From assembly GCA_023091665.1 (NCBI GenBank), contig JALJCQ010000013.1:992001-1056000 (forward strand): 64,000 nucleotides of DNA, written 5' to 3'. Of this stretch, positions 10,045 to 19,723 are shown piece by piece (the stretch's first letter is position 1; the number at the start of each line of letters is the position of its first letter). The stretch comes from Pythium myriotylum (lineage: Eukaryota; Oomycota; Peronosporomycetes; Pythiales; Pythiaceae). Below the pieces are notes generated by a model. The model saw only the letters and a list, made by a program, of their open reading frames with translations. It did not search any database and was not told where the DNA came from. The translations under genes were made by a program, and so were the position numbers.

Positions 10045-11682
10045 ATGGAGTCGCTCGCGGCGCTGCCGCTGCCGGTGCTCAAGCTCGTGCTGGCGCTCGC
10101 GGACGACTTTCCCCACGGCGCCGTCGCGCCGCTCGAGCCCTACGTGCCGACGGCGCTGCTCGACCGGCTCGAGCAGTCGCACGCGGCGCTCTGGGCGCCC
10201 GTGATCAAGCAGCTGCGCGACGAGCTCGAGGTCGCGCTGAGCATCACGCTCGTGCAGCCGCTGGACCGCCACCCGATCTCGACGCTGCTGGACGGAGCCG
10301 CGTGGAAGCCCGCGCCGCTCCGCAGCCTCAAGCTGCTGCTCGACCGCAGCAATGACGACGACGGCGAGCCCGAGGCCGAGACGCTCAGCGACGACATGCA
10401 CCTCGCGTGGCGACGCATGCTCGTCAAGGTGCCGCAGCTCGAACGACTCGACGTGCGCAGCTTCAGCCTCGACTCGCCCCAACTACCACTGATCCTTGAA
10501 GCCGCCTCGATCGCCTGTCCACGGCTCAAGTCGCTCGTGCTCGGCAGCGACCTGCGATCGTCCGCCGCGGACCAAGAGGCCCCGCTCGAGAATCTGCGAA
10601 GAACCCTCTACAGGAGCATGGCCCGCTGGCGAGAAGCAGAGCCCGATGGAGGGCTCCAACAGCTCGAGTTCCCTCTCCGGTATGCAGGCCGCGAAGTGGA
10701 AAATCTGGCCCGTCTGACCATGCTGGAGGCCGAGTTTATTGACTCACTAGCGAAATTTTGCCCAAATTTACAGTATCTCAACGCGCTAGGCGCGCCGCCC
10801 GAACTCCACGGAGAGTTACTCAAGCTCAAGGCAGCCGTGTGCCCTCCGGCACAGTGGCAGCGGTTCTGCGATGCCTGCACCTCGCTGGTGCACGCCGACT
10901 GGATGAACTTCCCGTACTCGGACCAGCACTTCGCCATGTTCAGTGCCAAGCCCAAGGCGAATTTAAAGGTGCTTCACTTTAACGCCACCGAAGGCGAGCA
11001 CGTTGTCGGTGCCGACGGGAAAGGACTCTACACGGGTGCGGGCGTTGCGGGCATGCTGGACGCCTGCAGGAATCTCACCGAGCTGCGAATCAAGTTTGAC
11101 CACAGCCTCAGTATCCCCAACGGCTTCATCCTCCAGCCGCAGTGGAGCGACGAGGTTCTCTTCGCCACGGCTCGGAGTTGTCCCAAACTCGAGGTCTTCA
11201 CATTGCTCGAGTTCGACCAGCCGGGAGGAGGCGCTAACATCCCCACGCCACTCGACACGATCACCGATGCCGGAGTCTCTGCACTGGCAACGCTGCCCGA
11301 ACTACGTGCCGTCAAGATGAAAGCTACACGTGTCACTGGGCGGGGTCTGTTCGAGTTGGTGCGCCACGCTCCAACGCGCGACCCGCCGCGCAAAATCAAG
11401 CTGGAAGTCGGATGCCTGCTGCTGGAAGGATTCGTCGATGACCAAGAAGAGGAACTCGTGATTTTTCATGATGTTGTGCTTTCACTCCTTGAACACATAG
11501 CAAAATCCCCTGAGCTGATAAAAGGTCGTCACTTTGTTGTGAACCTCAGGAACCGATCGAGAAGCGACTCGGATACGAATGAGTGGCGTGAAAAACTGCA
11601 CAAGCTCATCAAGGCCGTGCCGGTGAACGTTCAGGTCCTTGAGGAGTTCAGTCGAATCGAGCGCGTCATTTTGCGAAGCTGA
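10045..11682 (+). CDS. F-box-like / RNI-like leucine-rich protein (type A, 545 aa)
   Basis: Single exon, ATG at 10045. The N-terminus (LAALPLPVLKLVLALADD) resembles the first helices of an F-box. The rest is a series of irregular leucine-rich segments of the RNI/LRR kind, e.g. VPQLERLDVRSF, ACPRLKSLVLGS and SCPKLEVFTLLEF. Segments shared with other family members in the window include KFCPNLQYLNA and the later GVSALATLPELRAVKMKAT. F-box/LRR proteins usually bring substrates to SCF ubiquitin ligases through Skp1; whether this lineage-specific family still binds Skp1 cannot be told. The closest relative in the window by start and layout is the gene at 40138. No signal peptide or membrane segment is evident. 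Confidence 0.8.
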   Translation: MESLAALPLPVLKLVLALADDFPHGAVAPLEPYVPTALLDRLEQSHAALWAPVIKQLRDELEVALSITLVQPLDRHPISTLLDGAAWKPAPLRSLKLLLDRSNDDDGEPEAETLSDDMHLAWRRMLVKVPQLERLDVRSFSLDSPQLPLILEAASIACPRLKSLVLGSDLRSSAADQEAPLENLRRTLYRSMARWREAEPDGGLQQLEFPLRYAGREVENLARLTMLEAEFIDSLAKFCPNLQYLNALGAPPELHGELLKLKAAVCPPAQWQRFCDACTSLVHADWMNFPYSDQHFAMFSAKPKANLKVLHFNATEGEHVVGADGKGLYTGAGVAGMLDACRNLTELRIKFDHSLSIPNGFILQPQWSDEVLFATARSCPKLEVFTLLEFDQPGGGANIPTPLDTITDAGVSALATLPELRAVKMKATRVTGRGLFELVRHAPTRDPPRKIKLEVGCLLLEGFVDDQEEELVIFHDVVLSLLEHIAKSPELIKGRHFVVNLRNRSRSDSDTNEWREKLHKLIKAVPVNVQVLEEFSRIERVILRS

Positions 11683-13488
11683 TCGCGAATTCGAGGACGA
11701 GGAAGATTCAACTGCACAGAACTGGCTATGACAAGAACACGGCTCCAGATCCGCAGTCTCACCGAGCTGATCGAACTCTGGCTCGACGAGAGGGCGTGAC
11801 ACAATTACCACCAGAGCAGGATCTAACGAGCGAGGGCCACTGGAAGCCACGCTCAAAGTATATGATCTTATGAGGAGCCTACTTGAGTGTCTTGGTCAGC
11901 ACCTCCAAACAAGCCGGGAAAGGCAACGTAAGCCTGCTTATTTGCCCTCTTCTCACTTATCGAGCACTCTCGCATAGCCAGATCGCCACTATGGATTTTG
12001 TACATGAAGACGCCGGCGAACGAATTCATCTGGTCTGCGGATGAGCCTGCTGTTTCTCATCTCGACTGCTACACTCACCCATCGATCTATTCCACTGCAA
12101 TATCTCACCTCCACAACAATGAACGCGCTATCTTCGACGATGGGCAGCCTGCTGACAAAAGCTTGATCAACTCTTGCCGAGACTCTCCTTGACACGGTCG
12201 CTTGCCAGTTTCAAGCTCGGCGCTACCCTCATATTTCAACACGGATGGACTCGCACGCGTATGCTCCTTGAACGCATGACACACGCAAAGCCTTCTGTCG
12301 TCAATTTTCATAGATCAACACGCGGACGGGGCAAGATCCGTATACAGCACTTCCGGATAGGCCAGCAGGGAAGAAGATTACTTGTTCTGGTCTTCCTGCA
12401 CAGACCGAGCCGTCCACTTCTCCGCACCGACTGACATGACTGTGTCTCCTACGACGTCACTTCTTGCAAGCTTCTGGAAAGGCTCTTCTCAGGTGATTCT
12501 CTCACCTCCTGGACAGACGAAAGACGAGTCATCTGCGTATGCCAGCAAATCGACAAATGATTCGTCGAGAATACGCTTTGCCCATCCACAGGAGGCACAT
12601 GGAGCCGAGGCTTGCTGAAAAAGACGCGTGAATGGCCACGAATCGCGTCCAAGTATTGCTGTAACATGACCAGCGCGTCCATTTGCCTCGCTGCAATCAA
12701 GATCTCGGGCGGCAATGAGAGGAAAATGATCAATCCGTGCGATCTTCACAAGCGTGTCTTGTACAATTTCTCGGTCACAGCTCCGTGTGTAAATTGAACG
12801 AGCGACTGGAGCAATTCTGATGGTACCGATACTCGCACACTCGAAGGTATCCAATGCGGATCGAACTATGCCTGGTTGCAAGGACAAGTCGAGAATCAAG
12901 TCGTGCAATCGGAGAATTTGAGGTGGCCGCAGGGTTGGAATCCAAACTCATCTTGAAGCTTGTCCAGATAGGCAGCGAGCAAGCCTTGAAGTTTGCAATG
13001 ATGCCCAAAGCTTCGTTTCATGCATCACCGAATGTCCACACTCACCCGCTGTTCGACCCAGCATCTATCCATTTTGATATCGACAACTATCGCATCCAAG
13101 CCACAGGGCAAGAGTTCGTGGTGCAAGCGAAAGCACATGATGGCTCGCATCTTGAATGCTGCCGCAACGTGAACGAAAGTGCTCGTCTTGATAACCGGCT
13201 CAAGCCGCTCAATTCCTTACAAGTCGCGTTGAGATCCACATTGTGCCAACAAACTTTCGCTCATGGAGTGCCGTTGACTGTGAGCGAACGCCGAGTCCAA
13301 ACCACTCGAGTATGACAAAGGAGACGATGAACACGACACGGAAGAGCATCTCAACATCATCGCTGGTCGTCTCGAAGGTCACGGATGCTCAGGATCCGTG
13401 CACCTTTTTGGTTGGCTAATATAATGCATAAACAATGCCTATTGGTTATAATTCAAGTGATCTTGTGAGAAAGTCGCCATTTCGACTG
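11683..13488. other. Intergenic region with uncertain open frames
   Basis: This stretch is about 1.8 kb long. A 153-codon ATG-started plus-strand frame (12854-13315) has no recognisable domain. The minus strand has several medium frames over 12100-13400, some hydrophobic or aromatic near 13260-13400. They could be pieces of a decayed gene, but they do not chain into a recognisable protein, so none is called. Confidence 0.35.
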
Positions 13489-15240
13489 ATGAAGCGCGCG
13501 TGCGACCACGACGCCGCGCCTCGCGTGACGCTGGGCGCGCTGCCGCCTTCGCTCGTGCGCGAGCACGTGTTCTGCTTCCTCGCGGCGCCGGCGCTGCTCT
13601 CCGCCGAGCAGTTCGTCGCCACGGACTTCCAGGGCCAGCTCGCGCCGCTGCGAGCGGTCTGTCGACAATGGAAGGAGACGGCCGACCGCCTCTGGCAAGA
13701 GACCAAGCACGCCGCGAGAGAGGTCCATCTCTACAAAGCAGGCAGTCAGAACAAGGTGCGCTGGCTCCGTGACGCTGCGGCAGTAGGCGCTCGAACGAGG
13801 TGCCTCGCTCTAAGCCTTGACCATGGTGTCCAGAGCGCGACGCGTGTGGGTAGCGCCGAGGCGGACAGCGCCGCGAGCCGCGAGGAGCTACTGGACCACG
13901 AGTTTTGGCTCGCGTTCTTTACCCATTTCCAGCACATTGAACGCCTGGAGCTCGCTTTCGTGCCGTTCGATGCTCTCGTCGACATCATCCCCGCCGCGGC
14001 AACGAGTTGTCGTCGTGTCCAGGCAGTTGTTCTTCCTCTTCACAAGACGTTTGAGTTGGACGATGATTTGACCTCAGGTGGTGCAGAACTACACGCAGTC
14101 ACTGATGGCTTGAAGCAGTGGCACGAGTGGAACGGAGGTCTGCGTCTCCTCCACGTGCCATCGTGGCCGCGCCATCGCCAGCGCGACCTGCTTGAAGCCG
14201 TTGTTCGCTTTTGCCCCAAGATTAGGTACCTTCGCGGCCGCCACTTCGACAACCTGCACCAGCAAGACGAACCAGTCACTTCTCTCGGTCTCGCGGACCA
14301 GACAGTGTGGACAGACTTCTGTCGTGTGTGCACAGAGCTTCGTGAAATTGACTGGCGGCTGGCGTCACTTTGGGGTCCGTACGTGTCTGCCTTTTGCGAG
14401 ACGCCAAAACCCCAGCTGAGGAAGATGGTCGTTCAAGATCAGCGGGGCCGTGCAAATGTAGATCTGGCGCTCAAGTGGTTACAATCTACAATCGACGTAA
14501 CTCCGAGGTTGCGAACGCTCCAGATCGATTTGAGGGATCGGATCTTTTTCCTGATCACCGAGAATCATACCGCTTACGCCGACATCACAAGTACGATCAC
14601 AGATGCGTTCATCTTGCACGTTGTAGAGAGGTGTCCACAGCTGGAGTGCTTCCACTATAGGATGCAGTCTTCCGACCGCGAGCTCTCAGTTACAACCTCT
14701 AGCCTCTCAGCTTTGATCGCGATGCCATCCATGCGTGACATCGAACTCACACGTGTGGTCATAGACACACTCTCTCTCCCTGAGTTGATTCACTCCACGC
14801 GAGTGCGACCTCGCCGCAGCTGCGAGTATTGCAATACTCTTCAAGTCAAATTGACAGCTGCAGACGCAGCCCACGACTCCATCGTCGCGCTCCTCCACGA
14901 TCTCGCAGAAAACTCGCGCAATTACTGTGACCTAGATTTCAACCTGCACATTGGTCGAGAACACATGGTGCGAAACACGTACCCGCGAGGGATTCTTGTC
15001 AAGAACCTAATCCCCGACGACGATCTGAATCAACTGATCTCTTTGATAGAGCGCAACTTTGCCGGGTCGCGTGTGAGAGTTTCGATCAATACGTATTGCT
15101 TTGGTGTGAAGGCGATGCGGCATGCAATCAGCGAGCTTTCCTTCGATTCGACAAACGGCATGAGTCTGCGTCCAGCGTGTGAGATCTTCTTCAAGCATGT
15201 CGTTCCGCAGTACAAAAGAAAGGCCGGGCGAATTGCGTGA
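13489..15240 (+). CDS. F-box-like / RNI-like leucine-rich protein (type B, 583 aa)
   Basis: Single exon. The frame is open back to an ATG at 13435, but relatives at 23215 and 53226 begin with MKR, so the ATG at 13489 (MKRACDHD) is preferred. The F-box-like head spans roughly residues 15-75: LPPSLVREHVFCFL, then LRAVCRQWKETADRLW. Irregular leucine-rich repeats follow, with family marks WHEWNGGLRLLHVPSW (about residue 200), FCPKIRYLRGRHFDNL and SLSALIAMPSMRDIELTR. A substrate-recruiting role in ubiquitination is possible from the fold but is inference. The gene ends 215 bases from the stop of the convergent aminopeptidase gene. Confidence 0.8.
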   Translation: MKRACDHDAAPRVTLGALPPSLVREHVFCFLAAPALLSAEQFVATDFQGQLAPLRAVCRQWKETADRLWQETKHAAREVHLYKAGSQNKVRWLRDAAAVGARTRCLALSLDHGVQSATRVGSAEADSAASREELLDHEFWLAFFTHFQHIERLELAFVPFDALVDIIPAAATSCRRVQAVVLPLHKTFELDDDLTSGGAELHAVTDGLKQWHEWNGGLRLLHVPSWPRHRQRDLLEAVVRFCPKIRYLRGRHFDNLHQQDEPVTSLGLADQTVWTDFCRVCTELREIDWRLASLWGPYVSAFCETPKPQLRKMVVQDQRGRANVDLALKWLQSTIDVTPRLRTLQIDLRDRIFFLITENHTAYADITSTITDAFILHVVERCPQLECFHYRMQSSDRELSVTTSSLSALIAMPSMRDIELTRVVIDTLSLPELIHSTRVRPRRSCEYCNTLQVKLTAADAAHDSIVALLHDLAENSRNYCDLDFNLHIGREHMVRNTYPRGILVKNLIPDDDLNQLISLIERNFAGSRVRVSINTYCFGVKAMRHAISELSFDSTNGMSLRPACEIFFKHVVPQYKRKAGRIA

Positions 15241-15455
15241 GACCGCTTTGCCAGGTCAACGAGTACGGTTGGTCTTCGCGCATACTCACCAGTGCGTTGT
15301 GCCCATCGAACTGTGACCGGAAACCGTAACAAAAGTGACACCTATTCTAAACCTCAAGACTGTACACAATGTACGTTGATAGAAGGTCAGGTGATGGATA
15401 AACCTTTGCGACGCAGTTGTAAGTACTCTGTATTTCGACTAACAATGCTGCATGC

Positions 15456-18325
15456 TCACTGACGTTCCGTCTGGTGATTTTGCTCCAGCCACGTGGCCAA
15501 AGACTCACGGTCGCGAATGACCTGCTTGCTGCGGAGTCGTACAGTCTCAAGCGCGGTCTCGATGGTACGATTGCAGTCTGATGTATCCTTCGTGCTGAAG
15601 AACGCTTCGATCTCGTCTGCCTTGGACGCTTCGTGGAAGCCGCTGACCATAATGTCGATGACAATTCTGATACCCATTTGCGGCAGTCGTTCCTTGATTG
15701 AGTCATGGTTGCTTGTGAAAAACTCCCATGCATCATGTCGCGCGGTGTCGCTACTTGCGACATTCCCGAGGAAGGTGTATATGCTCGGGACTTTCAGGCC
15801 GTCCGGTCCAAATGCCCACTCTAGCAGCTCGCGTTTAACCTGCATGTCTGGCACGTGACCGATTGCGGCCATGATGTCAAGCTTCACCTCAGGTGAGTCA
15901 CTCGCATCGTGGAACTCTCGAAGCTGTTTCGCCACGGCACGCGAATCTTCCACCGTCGTGTTCTTCGCGAAGATCTGAAGCACGACACGGCGCAGATCAG
16001 GTGACAGCGCAGACTTATCACCGGCCAAGAAGCGAGTCGCGCGCTTGCGAGCCTCCTGGATCGTAGGCTCGTCTCCAGCACCACCAAGACGCGCGATCAC
16101 CGTAGCACGGAAGTCACCAATGTTGCTGTCGCGCTTGTCTTCGTCAGTCGGGTCCCATGTGAGACGCTTCATAGACGAGGAGAAGAGATCGCGGATGAGT
16201 CCCTTCAGAAGAGGATTGAAGGATTCTCCCTCAAACAGACCCAAGTACTTCTCGAGACTACCCGAGATCTCCTTCCAGCACTGGTACTCTGGCTCGTCAG
16301 CGTATGCGCACATGAAGTCAAAGGCATCCGCGACGGAGAGCACGCCAGCCGTAGCGAGAGAGAAGACGCTCCGGACGAGACTGACCCGGTCGATGACCCC
16401 CAACTCACGTGACTTGACGGGTTCCTGCAGTTTCTTCCACATGTCGGACGAGTAGTTGACGATGTAGAAGTTGGACCGGTTCGGGTTGAGTTTGACCCAC
16501 GCGGACGTCGACGGCACAGCTGCGTTGAGTCGGGTGACAACGTCGTCGCTCGCAGCGAGTGGCGTTGTGATTGCGTTGTCCGCGGCTGCGGCGGTTTTCG
16601 CGTCCCAGATACCAATGCGCGTGGGAGTCTTGGCATCCTCGGATGTGACCAACGTGAGAGGCACGTCCCAGAGCGTGGCGTCATCTTTTTTGAGATCGAA
16701 ATCGCTGAAGAATCGCTCCTGTGTGAGCGTGAGCCTACCGTCGGCGGCACGATTAACCGTCACGAGAGGGTATCCTGTCTGCTTGGTCCAGGTGTTGGCC
16801 ATTTGGGTGATCTTGAGTCCGGAGACCTGTTCGAGCGCGTCCCACAGATCCTCTGTTTTGGTGTTTTGGTAGCTGAACTTGACGAGGTAGTTGTGGACGC
16901 CTTGGTAGAAGACGTCATGTCCGAGGAAATCCGCGAGCATGCGGACGACACTCGCGCCTTTCTCGTACGAGATGGCGTCGAAGATTTCCATGACTTCTTT
17001 CGGGTGGTGGACCTCGACCTCGATGGGATGGGAACTCACCATGGCGTCTCTCCCGAGTGCCGGGTTCACAGTGTCTTTCACAAAGAGTTCCCACACCTTC
17101 CACTCTGGGAAGATGGCGTCGACGGCGGCGAACTGCATGTAGGAAGCAAAGCCTTCGTTGAGCCAGAGTCCGGTCCACCAGTCCATCGTCACGAGGTTGC
17201 CGAACCATTGATGCGCCAGTTCGTGAGCAATGACTTGGGCAGCCAGGACCTTGACTTCATGGCTCGTGTTCTCGTCGAGTATAAGTATGGCCTCGTAGTA
17301 TGGGATCAGTCCCCAGTTTTCCATAGCCTTCGGCCAGTCAGGAACGGATACCATGTCGAGTTTCTTGAGTGGGTACGGAATTTTGAATTTTTGCGTGAAG
17401 AAAGCAAGTGCCTTTACAGCGAAGTCGGCAGCAAAGCGGCCACGATCAGCTTTTCCTGGCTGAGCGTACACCGTGACGACTATGCCATCGTCGGTTGTGG
17501 CGCTGACCGTATCGAATTCACCGACGGCCAAGGCCACGATGTACGTGGACATGGTTGGCGTCTCGGCAAACTTCCAGTACTTCTCATTGGCTTCGTCCTT
17601 TCGAGTCAGCTTGTTAAGATGAGCATTCTTCTTAGGCCGGATCTCAGTTTGCACGACCTCCATATTCGAAAGTGCGGTGAGGTTGGTCTCCGTGACCATG
17701 GAAACCTCGAAGCGCGCTTTGATCGCAGGCTCGTCCCAGCATACAAATGCACGACGCGCGTTGCAGGGCTCAAAGTGAGTTGATGCCATCACACGCTTGT
17801 CGTTTCCTACACTGTACTCGGTGCGGAAAAAGCCGCGCTGCTTGTCGTTAATGAAACCGTGGAATCGCAGCGAGAGCGTGACCGTCGAGTCGACAGGCAA
17901 TGGCTCCGCGAAGTGGAACGTGACGCTCTCGTCATCGGGCACGAACTGGATCTTGGTCGCAGGCAGTTTCTTCGTCGACGCGTCGCCTTCGCTGCTGCCA
18001 CCAGGCACTTCGACCGCCACGTCAAACACGCAGAGCTCGATGGCGTGGCAAGTGATCGTGTCTGTGGCCTCATTGACGCGCAGCTGCACGCGCTCAGAGG
18101 CCTCGAAGCGGAAGTTCATGAGGTCGATGACATCGTAGTCGATCCAGTACTGCATTATGATACGAGTGCACACGGACAGCGAGCGATTAGAATCGGAGCG
18201 AGTTGAGGAGGGTGGCGAGTACGAGTGTTTCGTTGAGGACTCACCTTGATGGGCCGGACGGCGGTGGGCAGTCGAGCGAACGTGGGCTTGGGGGTCTTGG
18301 AGTGGTCGCACGAGTGGGTCGCCAT
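15456..18325 (-). CDS. M1 family metallo-aminopeptidase (puromycin-sensitive type), copy 1
   Basis: Exons 18245-18325 and 15456-18149 (95-nt intron, GTGAGT...CAG) give 924 residues. Exon 1 ends RLPTAVRPIK, the usual N-terminal signature of the family. The zinc site HELAH is at residues 336-340 with the third ligand Glu in WLNEGFASY at 359, and ISYEKGASVVRML carries the expected catalytic Tyr. The enzyme removes N-terminal residues from peptides; with no signal peptide or anchor it is probably cytosolic. The exopeptidase motif normally GAMEN reads KAMEN (301-305), with the loop before it one residue shorter than usual. An ERAP1-like C-terminal helical domain follows. Copy 2 lies 4.25 kb upstream in the same orientation; the middle 1.1 kb of the two genes is indistinguishable by eye. 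Confidence 0.93.
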
Positions 18326-19723
18326 GGCGTCCGAGAGTGAATTTGCGAATGCGTCTCGTTGCCGACCTCTTCGAGCGACGTCCTCGAGACCAAGTAAGAC
18401 AAGTAGAAAAGAATAATCTCGAGGATTATTCTTACTTGGTGGGTGCTGCGGGTCACCAAGAAATCCGAAACAAGTGCAAAAACAAACACTCGCGCGCTGC
18501 GAGTGCTTGTGATTTCTTGGAGGCTGGTGCGAGTGTTTGCACGCTACCACCATTCATGCCGTCATCAGTTGACTTCCCAATGTTATTGCAGTACTCTCGA
18601 TATCAAGCGCCTGCCACGTCCTGGGCAAGCCGCGTTCGCACACCACGCTCTCATTGTACTTGATTGTATGATGTGCATCTACAGTTATGTCGCGATCAGA
18701 CCAGTGGTGGCAAACACGAGACGAACGGAGAGGCCCTCATGCGGTGCTTGCTCACACGTCACAGAACCATCTTAATGCGCCAAAACTTAATCACGAGATA
18801 TGTTGATTTTTCGCTTTGGTCACAGAATTTCAACAAATATATTATTTAATAAATTCTATGGAACTTGAATTCAGTGGAAATTATAATTATCTGAAACGAT
18901 TGTCTTTATTATTTTACGCACGCTTCAAAGTAAACCCAGTTCTTCGTCTCGATTCAGTATCACCTTCAAGCGAGACACACGCAAGGTGTAAGTCCGCGCA
19001 AACAAGCAACCATCCACGCGCCAGAATACTTCCGAGATCCTCTCGAATGTAGCTGCTATGGGGTCTTCGCAACTTGTCTTCAAATTGCGACATTTATTTC
19101 GCATCTGATCGATGTGAACACGCTCGCGAAGACTCTTGGAGCGATGAGAAGATGTGAGCCTATCGTGATCAGATGCGGCAAAAAACCTCGTACGGCTGGT
19201 GGGCTTAAGTACCTTCTGCGTATTGGAAGACAGCACGGTTTGGGAGCGGGGATATCTACCCCCTTCGATAGTTTCGTGCGACTACATGTCGACAAGTTGC
19301 CGTCTGACACACTTTTGCGGCGACGGGGAGGCTGGATTGGCTTTGTGTCCGTTCGGATTATCGAGGATGTTCGTTTTCCGTACAAACAATAATAATTGAA
19401 GCTATTTGATGGCTTCGATTTTGTCCAGGTCGATGTTGATTTGAGGAGAAAGGAGCCCTAATACGCATTTACGGAAGCTCGACTGCGAAAGCTACTCAGC
19501 AATCTTTAGCGCATTCTTCAGCTGAACGAGCCAAACGGAAGCTGGATACTACTGGTAGTAGTACTAGTGAGACGTTTTGCCCTCATCTTCACAGACGACG
19601 CGCCGTAATGCCACGCAACCTCACTAAGCGTTTAACGAGCTCGCTACCTCCTAACGAAGAATCATGATATGCATTGACATTTTCAACGTCCAACTAATAT
19701 CCCACATGCTTAGTGAAGTGGCC
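18326..19723. other. Spacer between the aminopeptidase copies, with interrupted inverted repeat
   Basis: 1.4 kb with no supported gene. Homology to the upstream flank of copy 2 stops about 20 bases upstream of the copy 1 start codon. At 18389-18440 a 17-base arm interrupted by 10 bases (ACCAAGTAAG at 18389-18398 and AAGAATAATC at 18409-18418) pairs with GATTATTCTTACTTGGT at 18424-18440, just outside that break. The rest is moderately AT-rich (18780-18930) and without domains. Confidence 0.5.

Noticed and set aside
9594..10355. 253-codon plus-strand frame entering the 10045 gene
   Set aside because: Becomes Ala/Arg-rich when it overlaps the RNI-like gene in a wrong frame.
12449..13400. Possible lipid-binding (START-like) gene on the minus strand
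   Set aside because: One aromatic stretch near 13260-13400 looked suggestive, but the following segments do not chain in frame and lack the family signatures.
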